Shown in pieces: positions 1 through 11,095 of a stretch of DNA of 64,000 nucleotides; within the stretch, counting starts at the first letter, position 1; every line of letters begins with the position of its first letter. The notes under the pieces were generated by a model. That model saw nothing but the letters and a program-made list of their open reading frames with translations, was not told the origin of the DNA and made no database searches. Origin of the DNA: Grifola frondosa (Eukaryota; Basidiomycota; Agaricomycetes; Polyporales; Grifolaceae); assembly GCA_001683735.1 (NCBI GenBank), contig LUGG01000002.1:496001-560000 (forward strand), read 5' to 3'. The translations under genes were made by a program, and so were the position numbers.

Positions 1-1
1 G

Positions 2-3000
2 ACGCAAGCAAGGACGCGGCAGCAGGCCCTCGACGAGTTGTCTGCCTTGTGCAAGACGCTTTATGAGAAGTCATTTAGTATGCTGGTGGACCGTATCAAT
101 CGTGCGCTGGACCGTCCATCGTCGAAGTCCACATTCATTGGTGTCCTGGATATCGCTGGGTTCGAAATATTTGATATCAACGGGTACGAGCAGCTCCTCA
201 TAAATTATACCAACGAGAAACTTCAGCAGTTCTTCAATCATCACATGTTTGTGCTCGAGCAGGAGGAATACGCACGGGAGGGCATCGACTGGGACTACGT
301 GAACTTTGGGCTTGACCTCCAGCCCACGATCGATCTCATTGAGACCAGCGGGAATGCTATTGGAGTGTTGAGTTTACTTGACGAGGAATGCATCATGCCA
401 AAGGCGACAGACCTCACTTTCACCAACAAGCTTCATTCACTATGGAGCGGCGAGCCATCATCTAACGAGGAGCCTCACCCTGGTTGTTCCAAGTACGAGC
501 CCGCACGATTCGAGCAGGGTTTCATCATTCACCATTACGCTGGCCGAGTCGAATATCGGACAGATAGCTGGTTGGAGAAGAACAAGGACCCACTGAATGA
601 TAATCTAACCCGCGTATTAGCGTCCTCCTCCGAGAGATACGTTGCCTCGTTGTTCTCTGAGTATGGTGAAGCGTCATCTATGGTTTCGAATGCCCTCACA
701 ATCGGCAAGAAACGCGTCTCAAAGAAAGGCGCGTTTAGGACGGTTGGTCAACGGCACAAAGAGCAACTGTCCAGTCTTATGGCACAGTTGCAAGCCACAC
801 AACCTCACTTTGTTCGTTGCATTGTCCCAAATATTCTCAAGAAGCCAGGACGGGTGGACGTACCGTTGGTCCTCGATCAACTTCGCTGTAATGGTGTCCT
901 CGAGGGCATTCGTATTGCGCGTCTCGGATATCCCAATCGTCTCCCGTTCGTCGAGTTTAGGCAGCGATATGAGGTTCTAACCCCTGGTGTTATCCCACGA
1001 GGCTACATGGATGGCCGGAAGGCGTGCTTGCGTATGGTCGATGCACTCGAACTCGATAAGTCCACCTTCAGGATCGGGACTTCGAAGATTTTCTTCAAGG
1101 CTGGAGTGCTTGCGGAGCTGGAGGAACGCAGGGACGCGCTTCTCTTTGACATTTTCTCCAAATTGCAAGCTGTCGCTCGGATGTACACTGCAAGACGACA
1201 GATGAAGAAGGTTCTGAACCGCGCCGTGGCTATTCGTACGATCCAACGTAACGCACGCGTCTACGGGGAGTTGCACGATTGGCCGTGGTGGAACCTTTAC
1301 ACAAAGGTACGCCTGATTGTCTATACTATCTTACCGCGATTGTTTAAGAATTACCTATGTTACAGGTTCGCCCTCTTCTGGCCGCTACTCGAAATGACGA
1401 CGAACTCCACCGGAAAGAAGCAGAGCTTCTACTTGCCAAGGAGCGTGCAGAGCGTGATCAGAAGGAAAGAGAGGCATTGGAGAGCCTCAAGATGCGTCTG
1501 GAAGCGGATAAAAGAAAGGTTGAGGATGAACTGGAGGCAGAGCGTGCCCTTGCAGTTGATAAAGATGCTCTCTTGGAGCGCAGTAAGAAGCACGAGTTGG
1601 AGCTTGAAGAGGAGATTGCAGCACTGCAGGCGGACCTCGATACTCTTGATTCACAACTTGACCGAGCGCTCAAGCTCCAGAAGGAGAGCGAGGAGAAGCA
1701 CGAAACGCTGCGGAAGGCCTTCGATCAGGCCGCCGAGCACCTTGTGCGCCTGGAGGGCGAACAGCAGGAGTGGTCTGCTCGAGAAGCTGAGCTCAATGAC
1801 CAACTAGACCAGGCACAGGAAGAGATCGATGTCTTGAGCGCGGAGAAGGAGGAGTTGACAAAGATGGCCGAAGAGTTGAAGAACCTGGCCGCTCAGCGTC
1901 AGGAGGACCTTTCTCGTGCAAAGGACCGTATGGAGTCGACTATATCAGACATGGATGGCAAACTTAGCGCAGAGCTACGGAACAGGTAACATCAGCGTTC
2001 TATGTGTTCTGAGATCCACTCACAGTGGTCTTTCCAGAGAGGCTTTACGTGACAAGACTGAGGCACTTGAGAAGGATGCTCGTCAGGTCAAAGAACAACT
2101 CGCCGAAATGGCTCGAACTGTGACCGACTACTCTAACATGATTCAGAAGAAGGAGGAACAGATAGAGCGCTTGACGTCGGAGCTCGATTCCTCCAAGGAC
2201 GGTCGTGGTCGCTTACTGAAGCAGGTCACAGAACTGCAGGGGAGGATCGACACATTGACATCTGAGTTGGAGGCTCAGCAGGGCGATCACGAGCGTAACG
2301 TTGCTGCACAAGCGAAGCTGCAAGACGAATTGGATGAACTTCGAGCTGTCTTGGAAGCCAAGACTACTGAGGAGACTCGACGGAGTGAAGCGGAGAAAAG
2401 CAAGGAAGAGGAACTCTTGGACTTACGAACTCAAGTCGGGCGGTTATCTCACGACCTCAATGAGGCTCGTAGCGTTGCCTTTGAAAGCCAGAACAAGCTC
2501 AAGGTCGAGCTCGATATGCTTATACGAGAGCATCGGACTTTGCAGCAAAGTCACACGTCACTGTCAGAGCGCGAGCGAGCCAGTCATGCGCAGTTTGTGA
2601 AGACTGAGGCTGCATTATCTGGTGCGGAGAAGGCTCGACGTGCAGCAGAATCAGAATTACAATCCGTTCGCTCTCGACAGATCGATCTCGATAGCCGGCT
2701 GGGCGGAAACTAGAAGGCGAAGGAGGCGAGTCAGAATGTCTGCTATCATATGTTCACGACCTTACGCTAGCTATAGGCTCTTGAGCGGCAGCTTTCTTCG
2801 GCTCAGTCTAGGCATGCGGACTTTGAAGACGTTGTCTTGCAGTTGGAACGAGACAAGGGCGGACTTGACCGGCAGATGGATGCTCTTAAAAAGCAGCTTG
2901 AAAGCGAGTCCGCTAAACGCAGCCAGCTCGAACAAGTTGCATCGAAACAGAAGGCCGAAGTGAACAGGTTGAAGGATGTAAACGCCAAGTTCGAGCGAGA

Positions 3001-6000
3001 CCTGAACAAGGCTTTGACAGACTTGAAGGACCGCGAGTGGGATGTAAAGCGACTCGAGGCCAAACAGCTCGAAGCCAAACAGGACAAGAAGATTGTGGAG
3101 CATGTCCATGTTCTCGAGGAGGCGAAACGTGTTACAGACCGTCAACTAGCAGATGCCCGCTAGAGTTGCAGAAAAACGCGGCATATATCCGTTCATTGGA
3201 GAATGCAAAAACCCGTCTCACGACCGAAGCCGAAGACCTTGCTCGCCAGAAGGAACAGGAACAAGTGGAACTTCGCGTCAAGGAGAAGAAGACGAGGGCG
3301 CAAGAGGAGAGAGCTACGCGTGCCCTGGTAGATCTGGAGAACGAACGTCGGGCCAAAGAAGCTGCCGAATTACATGTCCGCCGTCTGCAGAACGAGCTTC
3401 GGAACACGCAACAACAAGTCTCTGACGTTTCACAGCAAATGATGTCGATCCAGAAAGCCAAGGATAACTTAGACATCGAACTCACCAGGTTGGCGGACGA
3501 AACGGAAGCTCCAAACTCTGTTGCCAAGCTACAGAGGCAGTACGAGTCGCGGATCAGCCAACTAGAGCATCAATTGGAGGAAACAGACATGGCGAAGATG
3601 ACTGCCGTCCGTATCAAGGACCACGTTGATCGACAACACGCGGAGATACGTAGACTAATCATGAGTAGTGGTCCCAAGGACGAGTCGTTCCGGTCGCGCC
3701 TTCTCAAGGAACTTCAATTGGCGGATGAGGAATTGGAAAGAGAGACGTCGATGAGATCTCATGAAATCCGGAATAACACAGGTCCTGATATTCGGACTTT
3801 GGCTAACATGACCCCGTCGAAACGTCCCCTTGGTCCAGCCAATGGCTCGACACGTCTACGCAAGGAGTCCCTCTCTGAGGCACCTCGCACATCTGACAGG
3901 CAAGCTCAAATCAATACGCTGCGTCACCAGGTACAAGTTCTAGAGCTGCAAATAGCCACATCGGCTCGCATCAGACAGTATTTGGAGGGTTCGTTGCGCG
4001 ACATGACAGCCGAACTGGAGAACAGCGACGGTTCGAAGCAATCCCTGGAACGTTATCGTGCGCGCCTCGCGAAGGAGAATGCTAGGCTCAAGGAACTGCT
4101 TGAGGAAGAAGCTGAAGCTCGTAGAGCTGCTCAAGCCGCTCAACTTGATGGAGTCCAGGCCATGTGGGAGCGTTTCCAAAGCACCATCTCGGATGAACAG
4201 GAGAGCTACTCTCGATTAGAGGAATCCCGGAAGGCTTTGGTGAGTGGCGGTCGAAGTCTTGCGACGAAGCTGTTTGACTATGACATTGCCACAGCTTGTT
4301 CAGCAACGTGCGGCCACCGTGGAGTTGGAAGATCAACGACGTCAAGTTCAGGAACTCACAACCACCAGAAAGCAATTGCAATCTGAAATTGCTGACTTAA
4401 AGGACCGTCTAGAAACAGAGCTGGTAGCGAAGAACGAAGAGATAGGTTAGGAGTTTTTCACTAATTTATGTCGCATCAATTGACGGAGCTGTGTCCAGCC
4501 TCCAAACGACAACTTCAAATGCGCCTACAAGAGTTGGAAATTACATCCTCAGCCTCTTCCACAATACATTCAGGTAAGATCAGAACCGATTAAGTATTTG
4601 CAGGTGATCCTGATCCAAGTTTTGCCAGAACTTCAAGAAGCTGTGGGAGCATATAAGATGAAGATAGATTCTTATCTCAAAAAGCTAGAGGAGGCAGAAA
4701 TCAATCGAGCAAAGATCGCTCGTGCCGAAGCTTTTGGTATGTCACTACTACCATTCACATCAGCTGATAACATAACAGTCGACGCTTAGCTCGGAGAGCC
4801 CTTGCTGATTCTGAGAAGGCTCAAGCTGATGAGGTGGCGGAGAGAAAGGTGATAGAAGAGCGGTTGCAAGCAACAGAGGAGCGGGTGCGAGAACTCGAAG
4901 GCAAACTAGACGAGGAAGGTCGCGAATCCTCTGACCTCGAATTATTACGCCAACGTTTGGCTGAAGGAATGGAGGATGAACGCAAGCAGCATCAACAAGA
5001 CCTAGCTGAACGTGATTTCGCTGCTGACCAAACTCGCAAGAAGTATCAAGGTATATCTTCCGATCCTATCCATTATCATCATTATTAACCACCTCTTGTC
5101 ACAAATAGCTGAGTTAGCGCAGCTGAGCGAGGGTCGGTCCGCGGATCGCTTTGTATATGCAAGCACTGACACCTTTTTCTTTGCCATCTAGAGCTCCAGT
5201 CTCAGCGAGATACTATGAGCAGACTTCGGGAGGAGAGTAGAAAGCTCCGATCAGACTACGATCAACTTCAGCTCCGATATGACGACGAAGTATACAATGG
5301 GGGGTCTTGGAAGAAGGACAAAGAGCGTTTGGAAACAAAGATTCAAGACTTGAACAAGGCCTATGATTCCTCTGTTGCTGCTCAAGCTGAACAGCAGACG
5401 CAGATTGTTGGACTACACTCCCAAGTTCGCGAACTCCGGAGCGTTCTCAACGACGCTGAGACAGATCGGGCGTTGCTGCAGAAGGCACGCAGAGCTCTAC
5501 AGGCAGAGCTAGAGGCGATCAAATTGGACCATGTGGATACCAACAAGATGTCCTCCGATACAGAATTGCAAAGGCTTAGACTCGAAAAGCAAGACCTGGA
5601 ACGTTCCCTTGAGGAACAAAGCGACCGTGTCAGCATGGCTTTCGAACGGATGAAGAAGGCCGAAGGGTATGCCAACGAATGCCAGGTAGAACTTGGCAAG
5701 GTTCGCGTCGAGAACTCAGAATTGGATAAGCTCAACGTAAGTCGTTTCAATTGTCGAGATTTTCCGTGCACTCATCAGTATGGATATGGCCAGGCAAATC
5801 TGGAGAAACAGATTAAGGACTTAAATGTCCGCATCGTGGATCTGGAGACGAGGTCTCTGAATTCGCCACGACCCGCATCCACATCAAAACGGCTGGAAAG
5901 TCGGATTGAAGAGCTTACGAGCCAGTTGAACCAGTCTTCGAAGGATAGCTCTCGGTTGTACCGAACGGCAGACCGAAGTGCTCGTGATGCCAAGTTCCAG

Positions 6001-6375
6001 TTGGCGGACGCCGATCGTCAGCGGACTAAATTGGAGGAAGAGGTCAAAGCGTATGAAACCAAGATTGTGAATATGAGGCAGGCGATGGATGACCTGGTGA
6101 GTGAAGACTGATGTCACAGGTGGTCTAGTGCTTCGGACTGATCAATCTTCAGCAAACCTCAGAGAACAATCTGCAACTCGCTAAACGGCGAGCTGAACGA
6201 GAGGCAGTCGACTTCAAGCAGAAAGCACTTGCGTACGTCGCTTGAATCGTTGCATTCAGTTTTTGGCTCAACATGTTTCTGTAGTCTTGAACGGGAGGTC
6301 GAGCGGCTCCATAACCGTCTTGAACATCCTTCTTCCGCCTTACTTGGTTCTCCAGCAAGCTCCCCTCGGAAATGA
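2..6375 (+). CDS. Class II myosin heavy chain, 3' part (5' end outside window)
   Basis: This encodes the C-terminal part of a conventional (type II) myosin heavy chain, the actin motor of the contractile ring. The frame is open from base 2. The motor part has the LDIAGFE and NYTNEKLQQFFNHHMF segments (about 150-250) and the SH1/SH2 helix with CNGVLEGIRIARLGYP (about 885-940). An IQ-type neck follows (1,140-1,260), then a long heptad-rich coiled-coil tail to the stop at 6,373-6,375. Clear introns are 1,307-1,365 and 1,986-2,037, with others near 2,738-2,776, 4,240-4,290, 4,447-4,499 and 5,160-5,190. Oddities: an in-frame TAG at 2,711-2,713 and a one-base frame loss near 3,160, where DAR...ELQKNAAYIRSLE continues in another frame. 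Family assignment is certain. Whether this copy is intact is not. Confidence 0.93.
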
Positions 6376-6743
6376 CTATGACTGATGCACAAACATGCAT
6401 GATCACGAACTTGCTATGATAACGACCTGTCTGTTTAAACTGTTACACGCACACATTTGTATCTTTATATCGGACGCTTTCTGACGATGTTGTAGTATAC
6501 CTGTTAAGTTTACAGTACCCTTCTCTGTCAAATTGTTCTATTACAGCGATGTCGACGTCATGGAAAAAACAAGTTGAAAGACTCGCTTGAAGCTCTCAAC
6601 TCGGAGCCTCGAAGACAAGTTCAAGCCGATCAACTCACGTGCTTCTAACGTCACGGCAATTCCCGATACTATACAGCTGCTCTTCTTCAGCCACCCAAGT
6701 TCTGCTCATACTACGTCCTCGGGAATAGGCAAGACATTTTACG
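6376..6743 (+). promoter_or_regulatory. Myosin 3' flank and RPL38 upstream region
   Basis: This 368-bp gap lies between the myosin stop and the RPL38 start, both on the + strand. It must hold the myosin terminator and the RPL38 promoter and 5' UTR. No open frame here resembles a known protein. I see no clear TATA box, and a transcription start cannot be placed from sequence alone. Confidence 0.4.
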
Positions 6744-7184
6744 ATGGTGAGTCAAGTTACTGTTTCTCTGACTGAAGTAATGCATCTGACGGGTCAAAAT
6801 TTGGTCAGCCCAAGGAAATCCGTGATATCAAACAATTCATCGACATTGCGCGGAGAAAGGATGCCAAAGGTACGTTAGTATACTTAATGCATGTTGATTG
6901 TCCTGAACTTCCTTTCCTGCTATTGCGATTTGGTCTGCTGTACAGCGGCGCGGATAAAGAAGATTGCGTCGCGGGTCGCGGGTGGAAAGACCAAGACGAA
7001 ATTCAAAATTCGGTGCTCGCGATATCTTTATACACTCTCCCTTGATGACCCTGAGAAGGCAGAGAAGCTGCAGCAGAGCCTGCCGCCTGGTGCGTCCCAC
7101 TTCCTCGTTGTCATAGCATATCTCAATTGCGGTCCAGGTCTTAACGTGGTCGAGATCAAGGATACACCTAAAAGCAAGAAGTAG
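6744..7184 (+). CDS. RPL38: 60S ribosomal protein L38 (eL38)
   Basis: This is a small, basic component of the large ribosomal subunit. Four exons fit exactly: 6,744-6,746 (ATG only), 6,809-6,869, 6,946-7,089 and 7,138-7,184. They total 255 bases, giving an 84-residue protein. The family signature is clear: [20 protein letters not shown] at the N-terminus, then [28 protein letters not shown], and a lysine-rich C-terminus ending KSKK. It is slightly longer than the roughly 70-80 residues usual for eL38, because of an insert ([10 protein letters not shown]) after ARIKK. The intron directly after the ATG is common in fungal ribosomal protein genes. This gene shows no frame damage, unlike several neighbours. 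Confidence 0.95.
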
Positions 7185-7442
7185 AGCACTTCTGCACTTG
7201 ACGGTTACTTGACTTCACGGTCTGCTCTTCCCCACGACCCCCAGCCGTTGATTATTGGGATGTATGCGTAACAGACGTTGTGATATGCAGCATTCATGCC
7301 TCCGCTATTCCATCATAGCCATAGATACAACCGTGGCATCCGTTGTATGTCGGTTTCTTACAAGATACACTGTACATGTATTTGATACCTCATGGGTTGT
7401 GTGTCTGGTGCTTGCAAACGGACCAGGATGCCAACATTCAAA
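7185..7442. other. Convergent intergenic spacer
   Basis: RPL38 (+) and the site-2 protease gene (-) converge here, so this short stretch should carry both terminators. The only overlapping open frame on the + strand reads antisense through the protease gene and has no recognisable domain. No repeat or RNA gene is visible. Confidence 0.4.
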
Positions 7443-9586
7443 TCAAGAAAATGCTTGTGCAATACCAAGTACAACACAAAGTCCAATCAGTATTGCCACT
7501 AGTATCCGGATCGTCCTTCGAAAGTCAAAATGCCTAAGGCTGTTTGACGAGGGAGCCTGTGGAGTCAAGGTTCCCCCTTCTAAAGCAACCATTGCGATCT
7601 GTTCCGATTGTGCCGAGATTTCGCGTATCGCGAAAAAGTCGAACAAAGCATCAAGGAACTGGGCGCCATCGAGGAAGGGTAGTGGGAGCATATTGAAGAA
7701 GTACAGGGAAAGTGTGAGCATTTTCAAGTACCTGTGGAACACATCTTGGATCACTGAGATTAACAGCACTAAAATAGGAGTATCGCATACGTGAAGAATG
7801 TATCGGCGATGATAGGTAGGTTTGCCGGCCAAAAACCATATTTTGGAAGCCAGGCACCCACAACAACTACAGAAATGGTCAATAAGTGTGACGTAGTTGT
7901 TGAATGAGAGGCCCGAACCTTCTTCTAGGACTTCCGAACCGGGACCTTGCCAGAGGACTACCTCCTCTACCAGCTGAGATCCGCGCTCACGTATCCAAGA
8001 CGGAATGTGTAGCGTCAGTCGCAAAAGTTGCTGATCGGGATGCAGCCGCACACAAACGTGCGTATTTCCACAATCAACCAAGGACGTGCAGCGTATTATA
8101 TCGTAGGCAATAGCAGTATCATGCAGAAGTGGTATGGGATTTATGCATCTCTCGAGCGGGAGTTCATGCGAAGCGACGAAGCAGGAAAGACCAGTGGTAT
8201 TTGTTGAGCGGGATGACGTACAACATGACTCTGGTTGGGCTAGATATTGATCAAGGAGCTCAGCATAATTGGCATGCCAGACAGAGGATGCTATCATACC
8301 AACGAACCATTCTCGATCCACACACCACCCCAAATCTTCCGCGCGCGGGAGACCCGTGTGGCGGGAAAGATACAGCTGCCAGATATCCATGTCCGAGTTA
8401 TGAGAAATCAATGATTGATCATCTATCTTGGTGATGACAGCCCCTATGGGAATGTGACCACGTAGGGGTGATTCCTAGAGGTATTGTCATGGTAGGACAT
8501 GAATGCTCTGAAGCGGGATGATAAGACCTACTTGGTCGATATCAACAACGAGCCTACCGTAAGAAGAAACATCGGTGTAGCCAATCGCGGACAATAGGAT
8601 AGACGATAGATGCGACCAAGTGAACACCACCAGGAATATCCAGAGAATTAGATTGTGATAGGCACCGGATGATATAACGCGCAATCTCGCCGTAGGATTG
8701 AGCGCCTCAATTGCAGTCGATGGAAGTACTACAAAAGCTGATGGGAACACGATAGTAAATGCTGCACCGACTGAGAGAAGCGGGATTTTCTCCCTAATTA
8801 CGCATCAGGGTGGTAACAGTAGGGCAGTGCTCGAACGTACATAGCTGCTGTAACAGCATGACCTGCTTCATGCACTACTTGGGCAAATATCAATGCAAAG
8901 ACTAGCAGCGGCAGATGCAGGGCAGGGACCGTCAATCCTGGAATCTGGAACAATCGTCAACTACATCTAAACACAGTGGTGAAATCAAGGTCTAGGAACT
9001 GGACCAGGCTATGTATGATCGCTGCATACACGTACAATCGATACCACGAGGCTGTGAAAGAATATTCTTACTCACGATAAGGTGGATTGCAGGTCGATAT
9101 TCGACTGAACGTTCTGCCAGGGGCTCATAACCCGACATCAGATATCTCTTGCTGAGCGTGCTTGATGTAATATTCGAGAACGGTTCAACGGTGCTCCGAC
9201 GAGAATGAATAACCAGTACCAGTTGCAAAGCCGTCCACACAAGCAGTGAAACCGAGCCCAGCAATAGCCAGAACTCCCAACATGCTGCCGAAATTATAAG
9301 CGAACGTGAGAGCGCCTTTGGCTGGTGAGTTGAAAAACCATGTTATGGCAGAGTCATGCAAATTGTTGAATGCTGTAGTTTGAAGGTGAAGGTGAGCCTT
9401 TTGAAGAGTGACACGGGTGGCGTGCGTCCTCAGGATATCTCCAGGGTTGAGTGCTAGTCGAGAGGACGATGATACTGGGAGAGAGGACCTGGAAGGAGTG
9501 CAACGGCGAGTGCAAAAATGCACCAAATGCAGGCCAAACCAGAAAAGACCGACGTAGAAGACTAAAGATGCAATATGCCAGGTCAT
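7443..9586 (-). CDS. Site-2 protease (S2P / MBTPS2-like M50 intramembrane metalloprotease)
   Basis: This is a multi-pass zinc protease that cleaves membrane-bound transcription factors such as SREBP in the Golgi. The HExxH zinc motif appears as VVHEAGHAV, encoded at 8,858-8,872. The second metal-binding motif is LDG in LPFLDGAQF (7,665-7,673). The order matches the family: N-terminal hydrophobic helices (MTWHIASLVFYVGLFWFGLHL), a YNFGSMLGVLAI helix, the HEAGH helix, a PDZ-like region, then the LDG helix and a final membrane helix. Clear introns on the minus strand lie near 9,075-8,945, 8,842-8,799 and 8,532-8,477. The frame shifts at about 9,266, where VLA and LLGSVSLL (aligning with VIAMLGSVFLL of animal S2P) sit in different frames. 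I took the ATG at 9,586; an ATG at 9,638 is in another frame. Confidence 0.85.
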
Positions 9587-9763
9587 GAAGGCGTGCAAAG
9601 AATTCAAGCGACGTCGCCGCGGCCATCGTCGCGTCCATGTTGCATGGTCACGTGTTCAATAGCAGTCTCCAAATGCGGTGCCTTGTGCAATGTCTGTGCA
9701 ACGGTCAACGCACATTTCATCATCTATCCAACTCCCTCGCATCGACTCAAATCAATATATACC
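9587..9763. promoter_or_regulatory. Divergent promoter region between S2P gene and YKT6
   Basis: Only about 177 bp separates the proposed starts of the two divergently transcribed genes, so they probably share a bidirectional promoter. The sequence AATCAATATATACC just upstream of the YKT6 ATG is a plausible AT-rich element or leader. A GGTCACGTGTT segment contains a CACGTG E-box (about 9,649-9,654). Confidence 0.4.
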
Positions 9764-10592
9764 ATGAAGATCTTTTCCCTTGCAGTGGTTTTAGCAGCTC
9801 CAAACAAGTCATCCATCATCTTATGCAGTGCATCTGATCTCTCGTCCTTCTCGTTCTATCAACGCGGTTCAGTTAGCGAGTTTATGTCTTTCTTCGCCAA
9901 GACAATTGCGGAAAGAACTCCTCAGGGACAACGCCAGAGTGTCCAAGAAAACAACTACACGGCTCACGTATATAACCGAGGCGGGGCGGAGCAACTTGCA
10001 GGTATGTTGCGGATTGTCAGTTCAAGGGATCTTCTGACACAAATACATGCACAGGTGTGATTGTAGCCGACCAGGAGTACCCTGTCCGCCCAGCTTTCTC
10101 CCTTTTGACGAAAATGCTGGATGATTTTATCGCGAAAGTGCCCCAGCTTTCGTTCTCGACGCCTGCAGTCATATCGTTTCCAGAAATCAACGCATACTTG
10201 CAGAAATACCAAGATCCACGGCAAGCGGATGCTATTATGAAGGTTCAGCAGGAATTAGATGAGACCAAGATCATACTTGTGAGTTTATGGTTGTGTTATT
10301 CTGACAAGCGGTCGTTCACGAAGCGGAGCGTGATACGCCGAATGCCCTTTCATAATTGTTACTGAATTGGTGTTCGTGTTCTGATTAATCAACGACTAGC
10401 ACAAGACAATCGAGTCTGTCCTGCAACGGGGCGAGAAGATCAATGATCTAGTTGACCGTTCCAATGCACTCTCAGCGCAGAGCAAGATGTTCTACAAGAC
10501 AGCCAAGAAGGTGCTTCCATTTTGGTCGTCGCGAGTTTTGTCAGTATGCTCACTCCTGTACATAGCAAAACTCTTGCTGTCTGATCATGTGA
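9764..10592 (+). CDS. YKT6: R-SNARE Ykt6
   Basis: Ykt6 is a lipid-anchored SNARE used in several Golgi, endosomal and vacuolar fusion steps. Four exons (9,764-10,001; 10,055-10,278; 10,400-10,510; 10,566-10,592) total exactly 600 bases, giving 199 residues, the usual length. The longin domain starts [10 protein letters not shown] and contains [14 protein letters not shown] and [15 protein letters not shown]. The SNARE motif runs from [19 protein letters not shown] through the central Arg in [14 protein letters not shown] to FYKTAKK. The last tiny exon encodes QNSCCLIM, a palmitoylation plus prenylation CCaaX end. All splice sites are GT...AG and the frame is intact. Confidence 0.96.
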
Positions 10593-11095
10593 TGAGCCCT
10601 CTCCACGTTCAAGACCATTGGTTACCTACTTGTCGTTGTTCCCGCAAATGGCTGCTTGGAGTTGCACCGGGCCCTAGATCCTTTAGTCCACGGGACCCAT
10701 TCAGGTTTCGTGGCGATACGCCCTCTCACGATATATTGCTCGGACACTTGATGTAATTATTGCACTTAATTCTGATACCTCGAGATGTTTGGCACAGTCG
10801 GGTCAATGCAGCTTTTTTTGTTCATAGTACATGTGGCTTGTTTTGAAATGACACGTACCCAGCGGGGCGCTTAATTAACATGATCAAGCGCCAGTGCGTA
10901 AAGATGGACGCGTCACGTCAACGGCGCTGAACGTGTTTCTCGTGTCCTCCAACGAAGAGCGAACGGCCAACAAGTACTGTTGGTCTCCCTTGGCCATCCC
11001 TTGTCATTCTACACACGTCTCGTTGATCATCTGCTTGGTTTCGACGTCGTACTCTAGCTTAATCGGCCAATTTGGTCATTGATATCGGTATCGTC
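10593..11095 (+). other. YKT6-SPF1 intergenic region
   Basis: About 500 bp with no supportable gene. It should hold the YKT6 terminator and the SPF1 promoter. It includes a poly-T tract near 10,811-10,818 and several ACGTC/GACGT-like sites between 10,900 and 11,050, whose meaning is unclear. Confidence 0.35.

Noticed and set aside
7920..7990. tRNA-like pattern on the minus strand (CTCAGCTGGTAGAGG with GGTCCCGGTTCGG)
   Set aside because: It lies inside the S2P coding frame (GSQLVEEVVLWQGPGSE), the two ends do not form an acceptor stem, and no anticodon arm of proper size forms.
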